64,000 nt of DNA from Gordionus sp. m RMFG-2023 (GCF_954871325.1 NC_088776.1:3045985-3109984); one strand, 5' to 3'. Shown: positions 53,501 to 61,161, counted from the first letter of the stretch. Made by a program: numbers and translations. Notes: generated from the letters alone by a model not told the origin.

Positions 53501-56500
53501 GACGTGTAATGTTCAAAATTTCTATTTAGTATTATTGTCATTTATGACTGAGAGGTAAAGTTATTAATTTTAATTATTTAGTAATATCGACACTCACGAC
53601 TATGTGATATTAAAAGCTTCTAATATTTAGTAATATTGACAGTTATAACTGACAGCTAATTATAATGTCTATTATTTTGTAATATTAAACATTTAAGTTT
53701 TATTTTCGTCACTCAAATTTTTTTATATCTAAAATGCTTTAACGTCTAAAACGTTAAAGCTTAATATAAAAAAAAACAAGTTTGATCAAAATCTTCGTGC
53801 ACTAAGTAGATGGCGCATCTTACCTTCAATTTCATCATGGCGGGGGAGTGGCAACGTCTTTTGGCGGGTAATGGAGGTCTAAAAGATTCCCCGTGGTATG
53901 GACGGGGTGTAAAAACTACCTAAACGGGGTAGATGTCAGGAAAGGCATCCGTTTGTAAAAACCTTGCTACAAAATTTCCTGATGATTAGGAAAACTGGCC
54001 AACTTGAGTGAACCTGGGTATCGCCATTAAACGGAGAAGAAGAATAAGATTCATATTTCAACATAAAATTACACATATCATTTCATCAAAAAGATGCTTA
54101 ACAAATGCAATAAATACAATATAAATTTACAACAAAAAAGATCAGTTAACGATTGTACATTCAAAAAAGATTGCTATAAATATTAGAATAAATATATATA
54201 CATATAAATCACTTGCATATAATTCTAACAAAAGGATTATTTTTTTTTATTACATAGATATATACATTTCCTATATATTGGGTATAAATTAATATATTGG
54301 TCTTCAACAATCTGGCATACACATTATTTATGCATCTTTTGCCCGCACACGCACACCATTTCCGTTAACATCTCCATTAACTAGGTAAATGCTCTAACAA
54401 AATTATCCTACATACCTTCCGATTTCTCCTTCATAACAACGCATTGATCCCTCAGATAATTATACTGGCTATATGATATGCCCTTACTTTATACATATAT
54501 AAATATGTTAAAAACAATAGATACTAACTTAACAAAAAATGAGCTCCCATCACCAACAATATGATTATTATATTCATTATAAAAAAAAAGTACCGCAGGT
54601 GGGCGGGAGGGGAGTTATACTATACAGGGGCGGTATGGACCACCCCAAAAATAGGATTTAAAAAGTTATTATAACGCCTTATGGATATTTCTCTCTATCT
54701 ACTAACTGAATTTTTTTTTTGTTTATATATTGACAAAAAAAAAATTAGCGACGAGGAAGAATTGGACGTGTTGAAAACGAACCAAGAGGCCTTGCTATAC
54801 CTTCCCACGGCTCCAGAAATTGAGGATCCTGAGGAATCTGTCCATATGGCCTCCAACACTTCAGCAGATCACGTAATAATGACTAAAGAGTTTTTCTTTT
54901 TTTTCGCTTCTACAAGAAAATGGCGGGAATCTAGTATTGTTGAACCGCCCGATTTTTTCCCGATTTCAAATTTTAACATTTTTTAACTAAAGATAATATT
55001 ACGCCAACCTCGAGATTCTGTTGTCAAAACCTAATTTTTTATATAAAAAAGTGAGTTCCAGTTCCCAAAACTAGTGTTTGAGAAGAATCTTCGAAGATCA
55101 CAAAATTGAAGTTTTTTTTTGTAAGAATATCAATCTTTTATTCAAAAAAGTTTGCGCCTTGCCTTCATCACGAACACCTAAAAATCACAAAATATTTACT
55201 TATTTTCCGAATTTTAGATAAAAATTTGACCAAAAAAATCCTTCAGAGATCAATCTTTAAAGAGCGTATGAAACTCTGCTCAAAAAAAATAATATATTTT
55301 TTGTTTATTATTCTAGTTATTTATAAATCAGCAATTCTATTAAATACTCGTAATAGAATTGCCAATTAATAATAATTAATACGCGTTTTTTCCCCGTCAT
55401 TTCTGTCCAACGTCTCAACGGACACGTAGAAAAGAGGGTTGGCGGATTAGAAAATTTTTAATCTATTTTTTTTCTTCTAACGGAATGGGAAGAAAAAAGG
55501 TATAAATATGGTGATTTAATTTAAAAAACAATAATTGTCAAGATGGATTTGTCGAACAACTCAACTGCACGCGATATCAAACAAAGCGAAATTCGCTCCG
55601 TCGACTCTAAAGGTGACAGTGCTGGAGATGACTCGAGGAAAAGCTCGATTACCACTTCTATTCCGCCTATTCTAGGTTTACAATAAAAACAGATTCGGGA
55701 CTCTTTTCCGAATCTGGACGGACCCGAAAATATCTAGGTTTAAAACAGCTGGAGCCCGGCACGGGTGTGGCGCTTAAACTGAACCTGATAAATAAAGAAA
55801 AATTCGAACCTGAACCCCTTATTGAAGCCGGCAAGAAATGTCAAGGCCAGAACTAATAATATTTGTTATTCGATTTCGTATACATTTGGGATCCAAGCAT
55901 TCACTCAGTTCTGGAGATTTTTTTATATCCTCGATGCCCAGTGAGAAGGCTTATAATTGTAGATCTAAGCAGAATATTTGGCGAATACTAGAAAAGCATG
56001 AAGGGCAGGAAATGACGTAGCCAAAACAAATCTTGCTATCATACAAGGCATGATTTGTAAGAGCTCCTCTCGCTATGATTGGCTAATGGCGAGAAAAATC
56101 GACTAATTTGGCCTCATTATGCGCAAGAGGGAAAAATTCCTCTAAGCATTGAGGCGCAAGTCAATTTATTTCCGCCTTCTTTAAAGTTGTGCTATATTTA
56201 TAGTACCAAGCTATACGCTTCACCGAGTGTAGCGTAAATGTCAGTCTCTTCTATTCACCCCTTTTTTCATTCATTCATATAATAATCATCTGTTTAATTT
56301 TAACGCAAATTGAGTTATAATTCCTAATAAACCCCAAATCATATGTCCTATAATCTAAAGATAGATTGATAATGATATCTAGATATGTAATTAAGCGAAA
56401 ACATGGCAACAGATTATTTTATTGATGTTTTTTCAACTGGTAGTTAACATTAACATTAAAGAAAATGTCAATTATGACAAGGCTGCCCCAAAAAGATTTT

Positions 56501-56901
56501 TTATGTTATGTTTAATTTTTATTATTATTATAGATATTCACCCCATAGTTCAAACTCTCAAGAAAAAAGTTCAGGAAAGTAATAAAGCTGCCGAAAATAT
56601 AGCTAAAACCGAATCGCCGCCATCTTTTCATGCTGATATCAAAGAAGTTCTAAAAGTTACTAACGCGCCCATTTTAGTTCCTACCCCTCCCACTATAAAT
56701 ACTAACCTAGACGATACTAACCCCTCTACTACTTCAAATCAAACAACTATATTAACCTCGTCGACGTCATATAACGAGTTAACTAGCTTTATCACTAAAA
56801 TAAACAACTTTCCTTATTTTTTTTCTTCTCTTTTTGCTTTGCTTTCACAAAAAAATCCATCACTCGAATTTAAGAATTTTTTTGGGCACGTGATTAATTG
56901 A
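26504..56901 (+). CDS. RBBP5: RBBP5-like gene, split over at least twelve exons
   Basis: RBBP5 is a WD40 seven-bladed propeller protein of the nuclear SET1/MLL complexes. With WDR5, ASH2L and DPY30 it activates H3K4 methylation. I matched twelve exons to the remembered human protein: 26504-26526, 26668-26840, 37143-37283, 44242-44413, 45702-45919, 47744-48139, 48213-48351, 48555-48745, 53002-53139, 54749-54872, 55543-55675, 56534-56901. Splice phases agree at every junction. Conserved blocks include [55 protein letters not shown] and [19 protein letters not shown]. The frame through these exons is near 740 codons against 538 residues in human. The difference comes from low-complexity inserts. 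The first exon was not found, and the 3' end may instead be at 61,726. Confidence 0.93.
26668..26840 (+). CDS. RBBP5: RBBP5 exon: first WD40 blade
   Basis: The exon encodes [38 protein letters not shown] and [15 protein letters not shown], nearly identical to human residues about 18-73 of RBBP5. The donor AAG|GTATAT is strong. The acceptor AAAAAG is weak in pyrimidines. Third codon positions are mostly A or T, unlike the later exons, which use more G and C. The following intron (26,841-37,142) is over 10 kb and contains palindrome P1. Confidence 0.95.
26841..27500. other. Intron 2 of RBBP5, left flank of P1
   Basis: AT-rich intron sequence before the P1 palindrome. No feature recognised. Confidence 0.6.
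30418..30465 (-). other. 48-bp intron-like gap in the MULE transposase
   Basis: On the minus strand the gap starts GTATTTAAAA and ends ATAATTTAG. It separates the FPHSIWT-coding segment from the YQVNGPRTN segment. Removing it keeps the reading frame. Both arms of P1 carry it. Confidence 0.55.
30734..30771 (-). other. 38-bp intron-like gap in the MULE transposase
   Basis: On the minus strand it begins GTTAATTTATTACG and ends GTTTTTATAG, between FPTMVIKG and CFFHFSQAI. Read-through gives an immediate TAA stop. Joining the borders restores the conserved KGCFFHF motif. The right arm has the same gap but with a changed acceptor (ATAAG). Confidence 0.6.
31412..31947. other. P1 spacer, unpaired centre
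   Basis: The only part of P1 without an inverted partner. Its right end (31,868-31,912, plus strand) encodes [15 protein letters not shown], the C-terminal half of a FLYWCH zinc finger, directly upstream of the right-arm transposase. The left transposase has no such finger, so the spacer belongs to the right copy. Confidence 0.75.
31868..33190 (+). pseudogene. FLYWCH-MULE transposase, right-arm copy of P1
   Basis: Plus strand, reading outward. The FLYWCH zinc finger ends in GCKASCKFD (31,886-31,912). Then come [20 protein letters not shown] and [18 protein letters not shown], the usual MULE N-terminal helices. The DDE domain starts with [20 protein letters not shown] (about 32,279-32,338), where D of DGTF is the first catalytic residue; [10 protein letters not shown] (32,480s) gives the second. 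GCFFHF is damaged here, but [13 protein letters not shown] is intact and [13 protein letters not shown] ends it. Compared with the left copy it has lost 41 bp of the N-terminal region and has several stops. FLYWCH plus MULE is a known pairing in animal transposons. Confidence 0.88.
35435..36595. other. Intron 2 of RBBP5, between P1 and MITEs
   Basis: AT-rich. The word CTCGCTATTTAG occurs twice (35,433 and 35,532 areas). No coding or repeat family is recognised. Confidence 0.5.
36596..37045 (+). mobile_element. Family A MITE with duplicated left half and nested family C
   Basis: The left half (CAGTGTAGTTTTTAACGGCTC to TTAGCAAGCGC) is present twice in tandem, about 36,588-36,686 and 36,687-36,795. 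The right half follows and is interrupted at 36,887-37,011 by a complete family C element. It resumes to end at CAACACTA. The order of events is clear: family A first, then its internal duplication or the family C insertion. Confidence 0.8.
36887..37011 (+). mobile_element. Family C MITE nested in family A, with 8-bp target duplication
   Basis: A 125-bp element from CAGAGTTGTTAAAGG to CTTTTAACAACTCTG. The exact 8-mer ATCGGCAC flanks it on both sides (36,879-36,886 and 37,012-37,019). The host 8-mer belongs to the family A right half. The inside is built of TATCTAGAT-type words in inverted arrangement. Confidence 0.93.
37143..37283 (+). CDS. RBBP5: RBBP5 exon: WD40 blade 2
   Basis: After the acceptor ATTTTAG the exon gives [34 protein letters not shown] and AKVQFNPRN, matching human WSRDGHKLVSASTDNIVSQW and following. 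It completes a codon begun by the previous exon (AG|C, serine where human has cysteine). It ends AACGA before a GTTTAA donor. The next intron (37,284-44,241) is almost 7 kb and contains palindrome P2. Confidence 0.95.
37284..39108. other. Intron 3 of RBBP5, left of P2
   Basis: The segment 37,400-38,170 is less AT-rich and contains broken frames, perhaps a decayed mobile element, but I recognise no family. The rest is AT-rich. Confidence 0.4.
39715..40560 (-). pseudogene. MULE transposase remnant, left arm of P2
   Basis: This is the inverted counterpart of the right-arm remnant. On the minus strand the pieces corresponding to the right-arm RTNN and DGHTF neighbourhoods can be found near 39,740 and 40,260. 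The reading frame is more damaged. Coding content is inferred mainly from pairing with the right arm. Confidence 0.6.
42205..43022 (+). pseudogene. MULE transposase remnant, right arm of P2
   Basis: Plus strand. The frame at 42,205-42,510 includes [20 protein letters not shown], the first DDE block of a MULE (DGTF-like, here DGHTF). The frame at 42,804-43,022 has [14 protein letters not shown], the C-terminal RTNN.VEG.H block. The segment between them does not keep a readable frame and lacks a clear DFE and GCFFH block, so an internal part has been lost or scrambled. The family differs from the P1 transposase in sequence. Confidence 0.8.
43511..44241. other. Intron 3 of RBBP5, right of P2
   Basis: AT-rich until about 44,070. 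A CpG-rich patch at 44,070-44,200 includes TTAGCGCGAATTCGCGGCGG, similar to 14,075-14,110. It may be a MITE fragment. Confidence 0.45.
44242..44413 (+). CDS. RBBP5: RBBP5 exon: WD40 blades 3-4
   Basis: Starting after ATTTTAAG, one base completes the split codon and the frame reads [34 protein letters not shown] and [20 protein letters not shown]. Human has KVLVCPMKSAPVMLTLSDSK and [20 protein letters not shown]. The exon ends in phase 0 at AAA before GTTTAA. Codons use more G and C than the introns. Confidence 0.96.
44748..45032. repeat. Recent tandem duplication, about 143 bp x 2
   Basis: Two adjacent copies (about 44,748-44,890 and 44,891-45,032) share ATATCGAAATATTTTTTAAA and every later landmark, with only a few differences. 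Inside intron 4 of RBBP5. Confidence 0.88.
45702..45919 (+). CDS. RBBP5: RBBP5 exon: WD40 blade 5 with acidic insert
   Basis: The acceptor is TTTGCTTTTAG. The exon begins VLIFDSK (human ILVLKTD) and ends [12 protein letters not shown] (human TAIKSIEFARKG). Between them is an insert of about 30 residues rich in Asp, Asn, Lys and Ser (PDDDDSEEK) that human lacks. The insert sits where human has the strand-connecting SQDLVASFRVTTGTSN. The donor GTGAGG follows in phase 2. Confidence 0.94.
46717..46873 (+). mobile_element. Family C MITE
   Basis: 157 bp from CAGAGTTGTTAGAAG to CCTTTAACAACTCTG, flanked by ATATATAT on both sides, which fits an 8-bp target duplication although the flanks are repetitive. 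The two halves are largely complementary to each other (GATCCATTTAAAAAG-type words). Confidence 0.88.
47100..47327 (+). mobile_element. Family A MITE, GC-richer variant
   Basis: Contains GAGCCGGGTTTTAAAAATGG, TTAGCCGGGAAAAATATCG, GATCTTCGGGGCTTGCG and ATCGGCTCAAATGATGAG in family order, with an end near ACAATACTG. It is more CpG-rich than other copies, suggesting an older or different subfamily. Inside intron 5 of RBBP5. Confidence 0.65.
47360..47636 (+). mobile_element. Family B MITE
   Basis: Ends CAATAACATAATAATACC and ATTATTATATGCCATT. Keeps GATCATCGAGATAATAAGG and CCAAAATGGCGGTTCC. It has lost part of the left half. Inside intron 5 of RBBP5, just upstream of the next exon. Confidence 0.8.
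47744..48139 (+). CDS. RBBP5: RBBP5 exon: WD40 blade with two Asn/His-rich inserts
   Basis: The exon reads [20 protein letters not shown] (human CFLINTADRIIRVYDGREIL). A low-complexity insert with Asn/His/Lys/Glu runs follows (about 50 residues), then [20 protein letters not shown] and CCFSG (human EPEPMQKLQDLVNRTPWKK, CCFSG). A second Asn/Gly/Ser-rich insert with [11 protein letters not shown] follows, where human passes straight to GEYIVAGS. Donor GTGAGT. Start and end phases match the neighbours. The inserts should form loops at the propeller surface. Confidence 0.96.
48213..48351 (+). CDS. RBBP5: RBBP5 exon: WD40 blade 6
   Basis: Encodes [20 protein letters not shown] and [18 protein letters not shown], matching human EYIVAGSARQHALYIWEKSI and [18 protein letters not shown]. 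The donor is GCC|GTAATT in phase 0. The start is ambiguous: acceptors at 48,211-48,212 and 48,229-48,230 both keep phase and differ by six residues (NMHNSS). Confidence 0.95.
48555..48745 (+). CDS. RBBP5: RBBP5 exon: last WD40 blade and ASH2L-binding segment
   Basis: Starts [20 protein letters not shown] (human WHPVRPIIASISSGVVSIWA) with a small glycine insert. It then gives [20 protein letters not shown] and [15 protein letters not shown]. The last part corresponds to the human activation segment and acidic D/E box, which contact the ASH2L SPRY domain and nucleosome. The serine in ERESEFD is kept. It is the most conserved part of the gene here. Ends phase 2 at AA before GTTGGT. Confidence 0.96.
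49677..49878 (+). mobile_element. Family A MITE with exact 8-bp target duplication
   Basis: 202 bp from TAGTGTTTGTTTAAATGG to CCGTTTAAACAACACTA. The 8-mer GTTATATT flanks both ends (49,669-49,676 and 49,879-49,886). This copy defines the family ends as TAGTG...CACTA and supports a hAT origin. In intron 8 of RBBP5. Confidence 0.93.
50680..51035. mobile_element. Family D MITE interrupted by family C
   Basis: The right end CTACAGGTTTCTG and the GC-rich blocks CCGGGCCGGACC and CCCGGACCGGGCCG match the 20,732 copy, as does the left CCCGGGTACACGGCCC. The central word CGCCATTATTAGCTAC is split by a family C element at 50,761-50,901. Confidence 0.75.
50761..50901 (+). mobile_element. Family C MITE nested in family D, exact target duplication
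   Basis: 141 bp from CAGAGTTGTTAAAGG to CTTTTAACAACTCTG. The 8-mer TTAGCTAC is present at 50,753-50,760 and 50,902-50,909, and occurs once in the uninterrupted family D core elsewhere. This proves both the insertion and the duplication length. Confidence 0.95.
51584..51762 (-). pseudogene. MULE transposase fragment in P4
   Basis: On the minus strand the frame gives [40 protein letters not shown] and [13 protein letters not shown], then a stop. This is the MULE stretch with the second catalytic aspartate (DFE) and the histidine motif CYFH (GCFFH in relatives). Upstream and downstream domains are not readable in frame, although the open frame at 51,349-51,594 continues in the same direction and may be a shifted continuation. 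Confidence 0.8.
51804..51959. repeat. Perfect tandem repeat, 3 x 52 bp
   Basis: The unit beginning CGTAGAAATCACAG occurs at 51,804-51,855, 51,856-51,907 and 51,908-51,959 with no difference seen, so it is recent. It lies inside P4, beside the MULE fragment. Confidence 0.92.
53002..53139 (+). CDS. RBBP5: RBBP5 exon: acidic linker and WDR5-binding motif
   Basis: After the acceptor AATAATAG the frame is [31 protein letters not shown], then [15 protein letters not shown] (completed by the next exon). Human has AEDEEVDVTSVDPIAAFCSS. VDVT.V.P is the WDR5-binding motif of RBBP5. The upstream acidic run is longer than in human. Ends phase 2 before GTTTTT, a weak donor. Confidence 0.93.
53345..53700. 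repeat. Diverged tandem repeat, about 60-bp unit
   Basis: Five or six units, each with a TTTAGTAATACTGACA-like word and a TATGACTGACGTGTAA-like word. Units differ at many positions. It lies in intron 9 of RBBP5, with no coding frame. Confidence 0.75.
53810..54050 (+). mobile_element. RTE-like LINE 3' end fragment
   Basis: Contains GTCAGGAAAGGCATCCG, then GTAAAAACCTTGCTACAAAA, AACCTGGGTATCGCC and a terminal GGAGAAGAAGAATAAG. This order and the GAAGAA tail are typical of the 3' untranslated ends of RTE-clade LINEs found in many animals (recalled, not searched). No reverse transcriptase coding is attached. In intron 9 of RBBP5. Confidence 0.55.
54051..54748. other. Intron 9 of RBBP5
   Basis: AT-rich intron sequence. 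No feature recognised. Confidence 0.5.
54749..54872 (+). CDS. RBBP5: RBBP5 exon: conserved C-terminal box
   Basis: Completing the split serine, the frame reads [20 protein letters not shown] and [13 protein letters not shown]. Human has DEELEDSKALLYLPIAPEVEDPEENPYGPP. The donor is CAC|GTAATA in phase 0. An alternative donor GA|GTTTTT at 54,890 is possible. Confidence 0.93.
54934..55060 (+). mobile_element. Family A MITE fragment
   Basis: TAGTATTGTTGAACCGCCCG resembles the family A left end. GATAATATTACGCCAACCTCG resembles its core. The right half is missing. In intron 10 of RBBP5. Confidence 0.5.
55543..55675 (+). CDS. RBBP5: RBBP5 exon: variable C-terminal tail, first part
   Basis: After ATTGTCAAG the frame gives [35 protein letters not shown] and TTSIPPIL, then G|GTTTAC. 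Ser/Asp/Lys-rich composition matches the disordered tail of RBBP5. Codon choice is like the other exons, and the phases fit both neighbours (0 in, 1 out). There is no direct sequence match to human here, so this call rests on context. Confidence 0.7.
56534..56901 (+). CDS. RBBP5: RBBP5 exon: tail, possibly terminal
   Basis: The acceptor is ATTATTATAG. Completing the split codon gives [20 protein letters not shown], like human DEVHPLLGVKG. The tail is then Thr/Pro/Asn/Ser-rich ([20 protein letters not shown]) up to a stop at 56,899-56,901. The part after about 56,770 has a less coding-like composition, so the exon may really end earlier at a donor such as GA|GTTAAC (about 56,776) and splice to 61,573. 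An AATAAA at 57,254-57,259 could serve the shorter form. Confidence 0.7.
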
Positions 56902-57749
56902 GGAGGGAGGTGCGGCGAAAAATATTTTTGCTCGAGCTGACCCACCCAAACTTTTTTTAATATGACCCACGGGCCAAGGCCTAGCGGATCTCCGGTTTTA
57001 ATAGAAAAACGCGTCATTTTTGCGGAGTTGTTAAAGACGGGGCTCTTACATTCTGCGCCACGCCAAAACCATCTGGAGCGCCACTATATTCGAAAATCGG
57101 GATCGGGTGGTAGCTCTCTAGTGTCGTTAAAAAGCCCTATTCGGGTCGGGGCCCGTATAAGATTTTAGCCAATTTGTTATTAAATATAAACCTCAAGTAG
57201 CTAATAGATGTCCAACCAAACCTTTCTGCCCGTGATGATATATGACATAATACAATAAAGTATCGTTTAATTAACCTATTTATAGATGCTACATCTCGGA
57301 GCGATATTTTTTCTTCATACGCTTCACTTTCTAGGAGTTCGATTGATGAATTTGAGAATTCAAATCTTTTAAATATCTTTGTAGCAAGGTCCCCATATTC
57401 CCCTAGAAGTCATAAATCTTCTTAAATATAAAAAAAAAAGTTTATCATTCCCGCAAATATGGTGGCTCAATACTAAAAAAAACCCGGTCCAAGGGTGATA
57501 AAGAAATTCTTCGACATTTCGTAAGAAAGTGTTCATTCAAATTTGCATTTGTGCTACAAAACATAAGGACACCAGATATTAAACTTGGAGATTGTGACCA
57601 TGGGTTGATGAGCAATCATATCACTATTTAAGTAATTATAAATCATATAAATTAGATAAAAAGTAACTTTTCCAATCTTTACCTAAACAAAGAATGCTTT
57701 TGTTTTGAGAATTGAGCTCAAAATTCAGGAATCACTTTAGAAAAAAAAG

Positions 57750-57968
57750 GGAAAAAATGTGGCACTTACAGATATTCGGAATGTCCAAACCAATATTAAT
57801 AAAAAAACCAAGTCTAATGATTTAGCGAGCACCATTGAGCTGTTAAAAAGGGAAATAAAGGAGCCATGTTCGAGGTTATTAAGGAAAATGATATATTCCT
57901 ATGGGTTTTCTTTATTGTCTCTATCTATACTACTCATTATATTTCTAAATTGCCTTTCAAAGGCCTGA
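57750..57968 (+). pseudogene. MULE-like peptide remnant, left arm of P3
   Basis: Plus strand: ALTDIRNVQTNINKK then SNDLASTIELLKREIKE and hydrophobic residues. The pattern DIRN.....NKK...DL...ELLK resembles the segment upstream of the DDE domain in some animal MULE proteins (from memory). No DDE block follows before the spacer, so the copy is truncated. Confidence 0.5.
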
Positions 57969-58567
57969 GAACCAACCACCGTTGATGAAATTTGAAAAAA
58001 AAGGATGGATTTCAATGGTGAAATTATAAATTAGCAACTCTTTTTTTTACTATTTTTTGATTTAATGATTCTAAGTCGATTAATTGTTAGATTGAGAAGA
58101 TGAGGTGATTCATTTCCCCAATTTTATATTAAAATGTAATGAAATCTAGTGGCAAATCTAATTCAATGAGGGAAATGATGTATCGCTAAGGGATTATAAA
58201 TGCCTTCCATTATAGTTTCTCAGCTGTGAGCATCCATATCCGTATTTTTCGTGCTCTGATAATATTTAAAAGACAAAATTATAGTTAAATTAAAGAAATA
58301 TTAAAATCATTTGAGGCTTAAATATTGGATATAATGGGATAAAAAATGGTGTTATAAGAAGACAGAATATATTTATTAATGATCTTTATTCAAAACTTAT
58401 TGAATTAGATTTGCCGCTAGTTTTCATTATATTTTAATATAAATTGGCCTCCAAAATATGGAAAGAATTGGTCGCATACTGTAGAAATGATTCAACCCCA
58501 TCTTCTCAAATCTAACAAATAATCGACCTGGAATCTTTTAATTCTAAAAATAATAAATATATATATT

Positions 58568-58795
58568 TCACCATTGAAAACGATCTTTTTTTTCAGATTT
58601 TATCAACGGTCGTAGGTTCTTGAAAAGGCAATTTAGTAATGTGATGGGTATAGAAGAGAAACAACGAAGAAAGGCAACCTCAGCATTGACTCCTTTATAT
58701 TTCCTTTTAAACAGCTCAAAAATGTTCGCTAAATCATTAGACTTGCTTTTTTTATTAATATTTGTTTGGACATTACGAATATCTTGGAGTGTCAT
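58568..58795 (-). pseudogene. MULE-like peptide remnant, right arm of P3
   Basis: Minus strand: TLQDIRNVQTNINKK, then NDLANIFELFKRKYKGVNAE. It is the paired partner of the left-arm peptide, with about one in four residues changed and similar truncation. The two remnants point at each other, unlike the outward transposases in P1 and P2. Confidence 0.5.
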
Positions 58796-59759
58796 ATTTT
58801 TCCACTTTTTTTCTCAAAAGTGATTCCCTGAATTTTGAGCTTTGTTCCCCCTTAATTTTAAAGAATTTTCGATTGATTTCCTTTCACATCCAAAAATTAA
58901 AGCATTCTTTGTTTAGGTAAAGATTGGAAAAGTTACCTTTTATCTAATTTATATGATTTATAATGAATTTGTTATAAATGCATAATTATTACTTGAATCA
59001 TGATTCGAGTGCTCATCAACCCATGGTCACAATCTTCCAAGTTAATGTCTGGTATCCTTATGTTTTATAGCACGATTGCAAATTTAAATGAACACTCTCT
59101 TACGAAATGTTGAAGAATTTCTTTTTCTACCCTTGAACCGGTTTTTTTCTGTATTGAGCCGCCATATTTGCGGGAATAATAAATTTTTTTCGATATTTAA
59201 GAAGATTTATGACTTCTAGGAGATATGGGGGGACCTTGCTACATAGATATTTACAAGATTTGAATTCTCAAATTCTTCGATTGTCTGCTAGAAAGTGAAG
59301 CGTGTGAAGAAAATGTAGCATCTATGCATATTTGAATACTTAAATTAACCCACACTTTATATGAGAACTAGGCAGTGGTATACCCCCTAAGAAAATAAGA
59401 CTAGAATTTAAATAATATTTTCAGGACTCTTAAAAATTTTAAAAAAACATCTTTATAACCACATAATTGGTGTGTCAAACAGACTTTATACAATAATGTT
59501 ACAAAGGTTTAACAATATTGTTCTTTTGCATAAACTTAATATAGAATTAATGTTTCTTAAAAATTGGTTTCTTGTCTTATCTAACTCTAAATAGATTTTC
59601 ATGTTAACCCAAATATTTATTTCTATTCATTTATTATGTTCCAAGGCAAGTATATAAGTGTCATATGAACGCAACTTTAAAAAAAAATATCTAAAGTTTT
59701 TGTTTAAATCTTCAAGGATAAAGATATGGAGGTCATGATATAAGATATTTGTGTAATAT

Positions 59760-60440
59760 TATATCACTCGATCTATTAACTAAACCAGAAATTAGCTTAT
59801 AAGATTGTTAACATTTTAAAAATATATTTAGAATAGTATATAATATTTGCATGTTATATTCAATTATTTAGATTTAAAAAAAATTGTTTAACCTTTATAC
59901 TTTCTGATTTTTGTGTACCTTCCATAGCAGAAAATTTATGGCGGCAGAGAAAGTGGAATTCAAAAAATATTTTGCTCTGACCAGTGAATACCTATTATTT
60001 AAATTTAATAATTTTATAAAAATATAAATCTGCACACTCAAAGTAACATTTAAATGCTAAAACAGAAGAATAATGCTGAGTGCTGGATTAATTTATGAGA
60101 CATTCCCCAGAGAAGAATATCTATTATTTAAAATGTAATATATAACAAAATATAAGCGTGTTACTTTAAGTATCTGTAATATGATAAATAAAAACAATGT
60201 TGCTGCTTGGTTAGTTGTTGACAAATGGTAATTAACTTATAATACAAGATAACGTTTGGACCAAGTTCAAATTAAAATTATATTATTTAGAATAGCATAT
60301 ATAATATCTACATGTCATATTTAATTATTAGATGATTTTATTTTTAAAAAAAATTGTAAATTAGAGCAGAGATATGGAATCGAAAAAATATTTTGTTCTA
60401 ACCAGTGATAACATTATAATTATTCGAATTTAATATATAT
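59760..60440. repeat. Diverged direct repeat, about 240 bp, two copies
   Basis: 59,760-60,010 and 60,240-60,440 share TTTAGAATAG.ATATAATAT, ATGTTATATT.AATTA and AAAAAATATTTTG.TCT.ACCAGTGA in the same order. The DNA between has no feature. Function unknown. Confidence 0.6.
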
Positions 60441-60970
60441 ATATAATTATTATAGCATTTATTTTTAAGAATCTGTTTATGATAAATGATTTATTAAACA
60501 AAAATGTATTATTTAATAAACCGTAAAAATAAGAATAAAATGGATGATTTTAAATATCGTGGGCCAAAAATATTTTAAAAAATATGGGTGTTATATTTAG
60601 TTTTTTTTTTCAATGAATATAACGGGCACTAGTAGCAGTCACAACCTTTAAAACTTTCATGTCTCCTGCGCTAAAAAGTCGGGAGACGTTTTTCACATTT
60701 TTTTTAACTCTATATCATTAATCATCCTTCAAAATATAATTTAACAATATTTTCTCGTAAATTCTTATAATCGCCATCATTTTTCGGCTTGCTTATATTT
60801 CCCCCGTTTTTTTTTTTTTTTTACATTTAATAAAATGATTTTTATTTTATGTTTTACATCGATCTTTCTTTCCTACCTTCTTTTTTTTCCTTCCTTCTTT
60901 CTTTCTTTTTATTACCAAAAAATGATTAAAGATCTGATACCGTTTTCAAAAAAAACAATAATTATTAAAG
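60441..60970. other. No recognised genes
   Basis: AT-rich, with a short TTTC/TTCC patch at 60,866-60,909. Confidence 0.5.
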
Positions 60971-60973
60971 TTC

Positions 60974-61161
60974 TACTAAACGGCAACTCAATATTTTAGC
61001 CAGAAAATTATTGCCTAAGCCTCAAGATTTTCTTAATAGATGTCCAAACCTTTGTTCCTTCTACCAACAAGATCTTCAGGCTTGCATAATATTATTCTGG
61101 ATAAAATATTGAGTCAGCTGTTTTTAAAAATCGGCTCAAAATGAGCCGTTTCATAAAACTA
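60974..61161 (+). mobile_element. Family A MITE
   Basis: Starts within CTAAACGGCAACTCAATATT and keeps TTAGCCAGAAAATTATTGCC, GATCTTCAGGCTTGC and CGGCTCAAAATGAGCCGTTT, ending near CATAAAACTAG. The outermost left end is missing. Confidence 0.7.

Larger units (their letters stand above)
57285..59345. mobile_element. P3: palindromic element with inward coding remnants
   Basis: The left arm 57,285-58,172 and right arm 58,397-59,345 are inverted copies with a spacer of about 224 bp. Paired words include ACGCTTCACTTTCTAG (57,330) with its complement (59,290), GACCATGGGTTGATGAGC (57,596) with its complement (59,012), and CAAATCTAATTCAATGAG (58,154) with its complement. Each arm encodes a related peptide directed toward the centre. 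Arms differ by many small indels, more than in P1. Confidence 0.85.
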
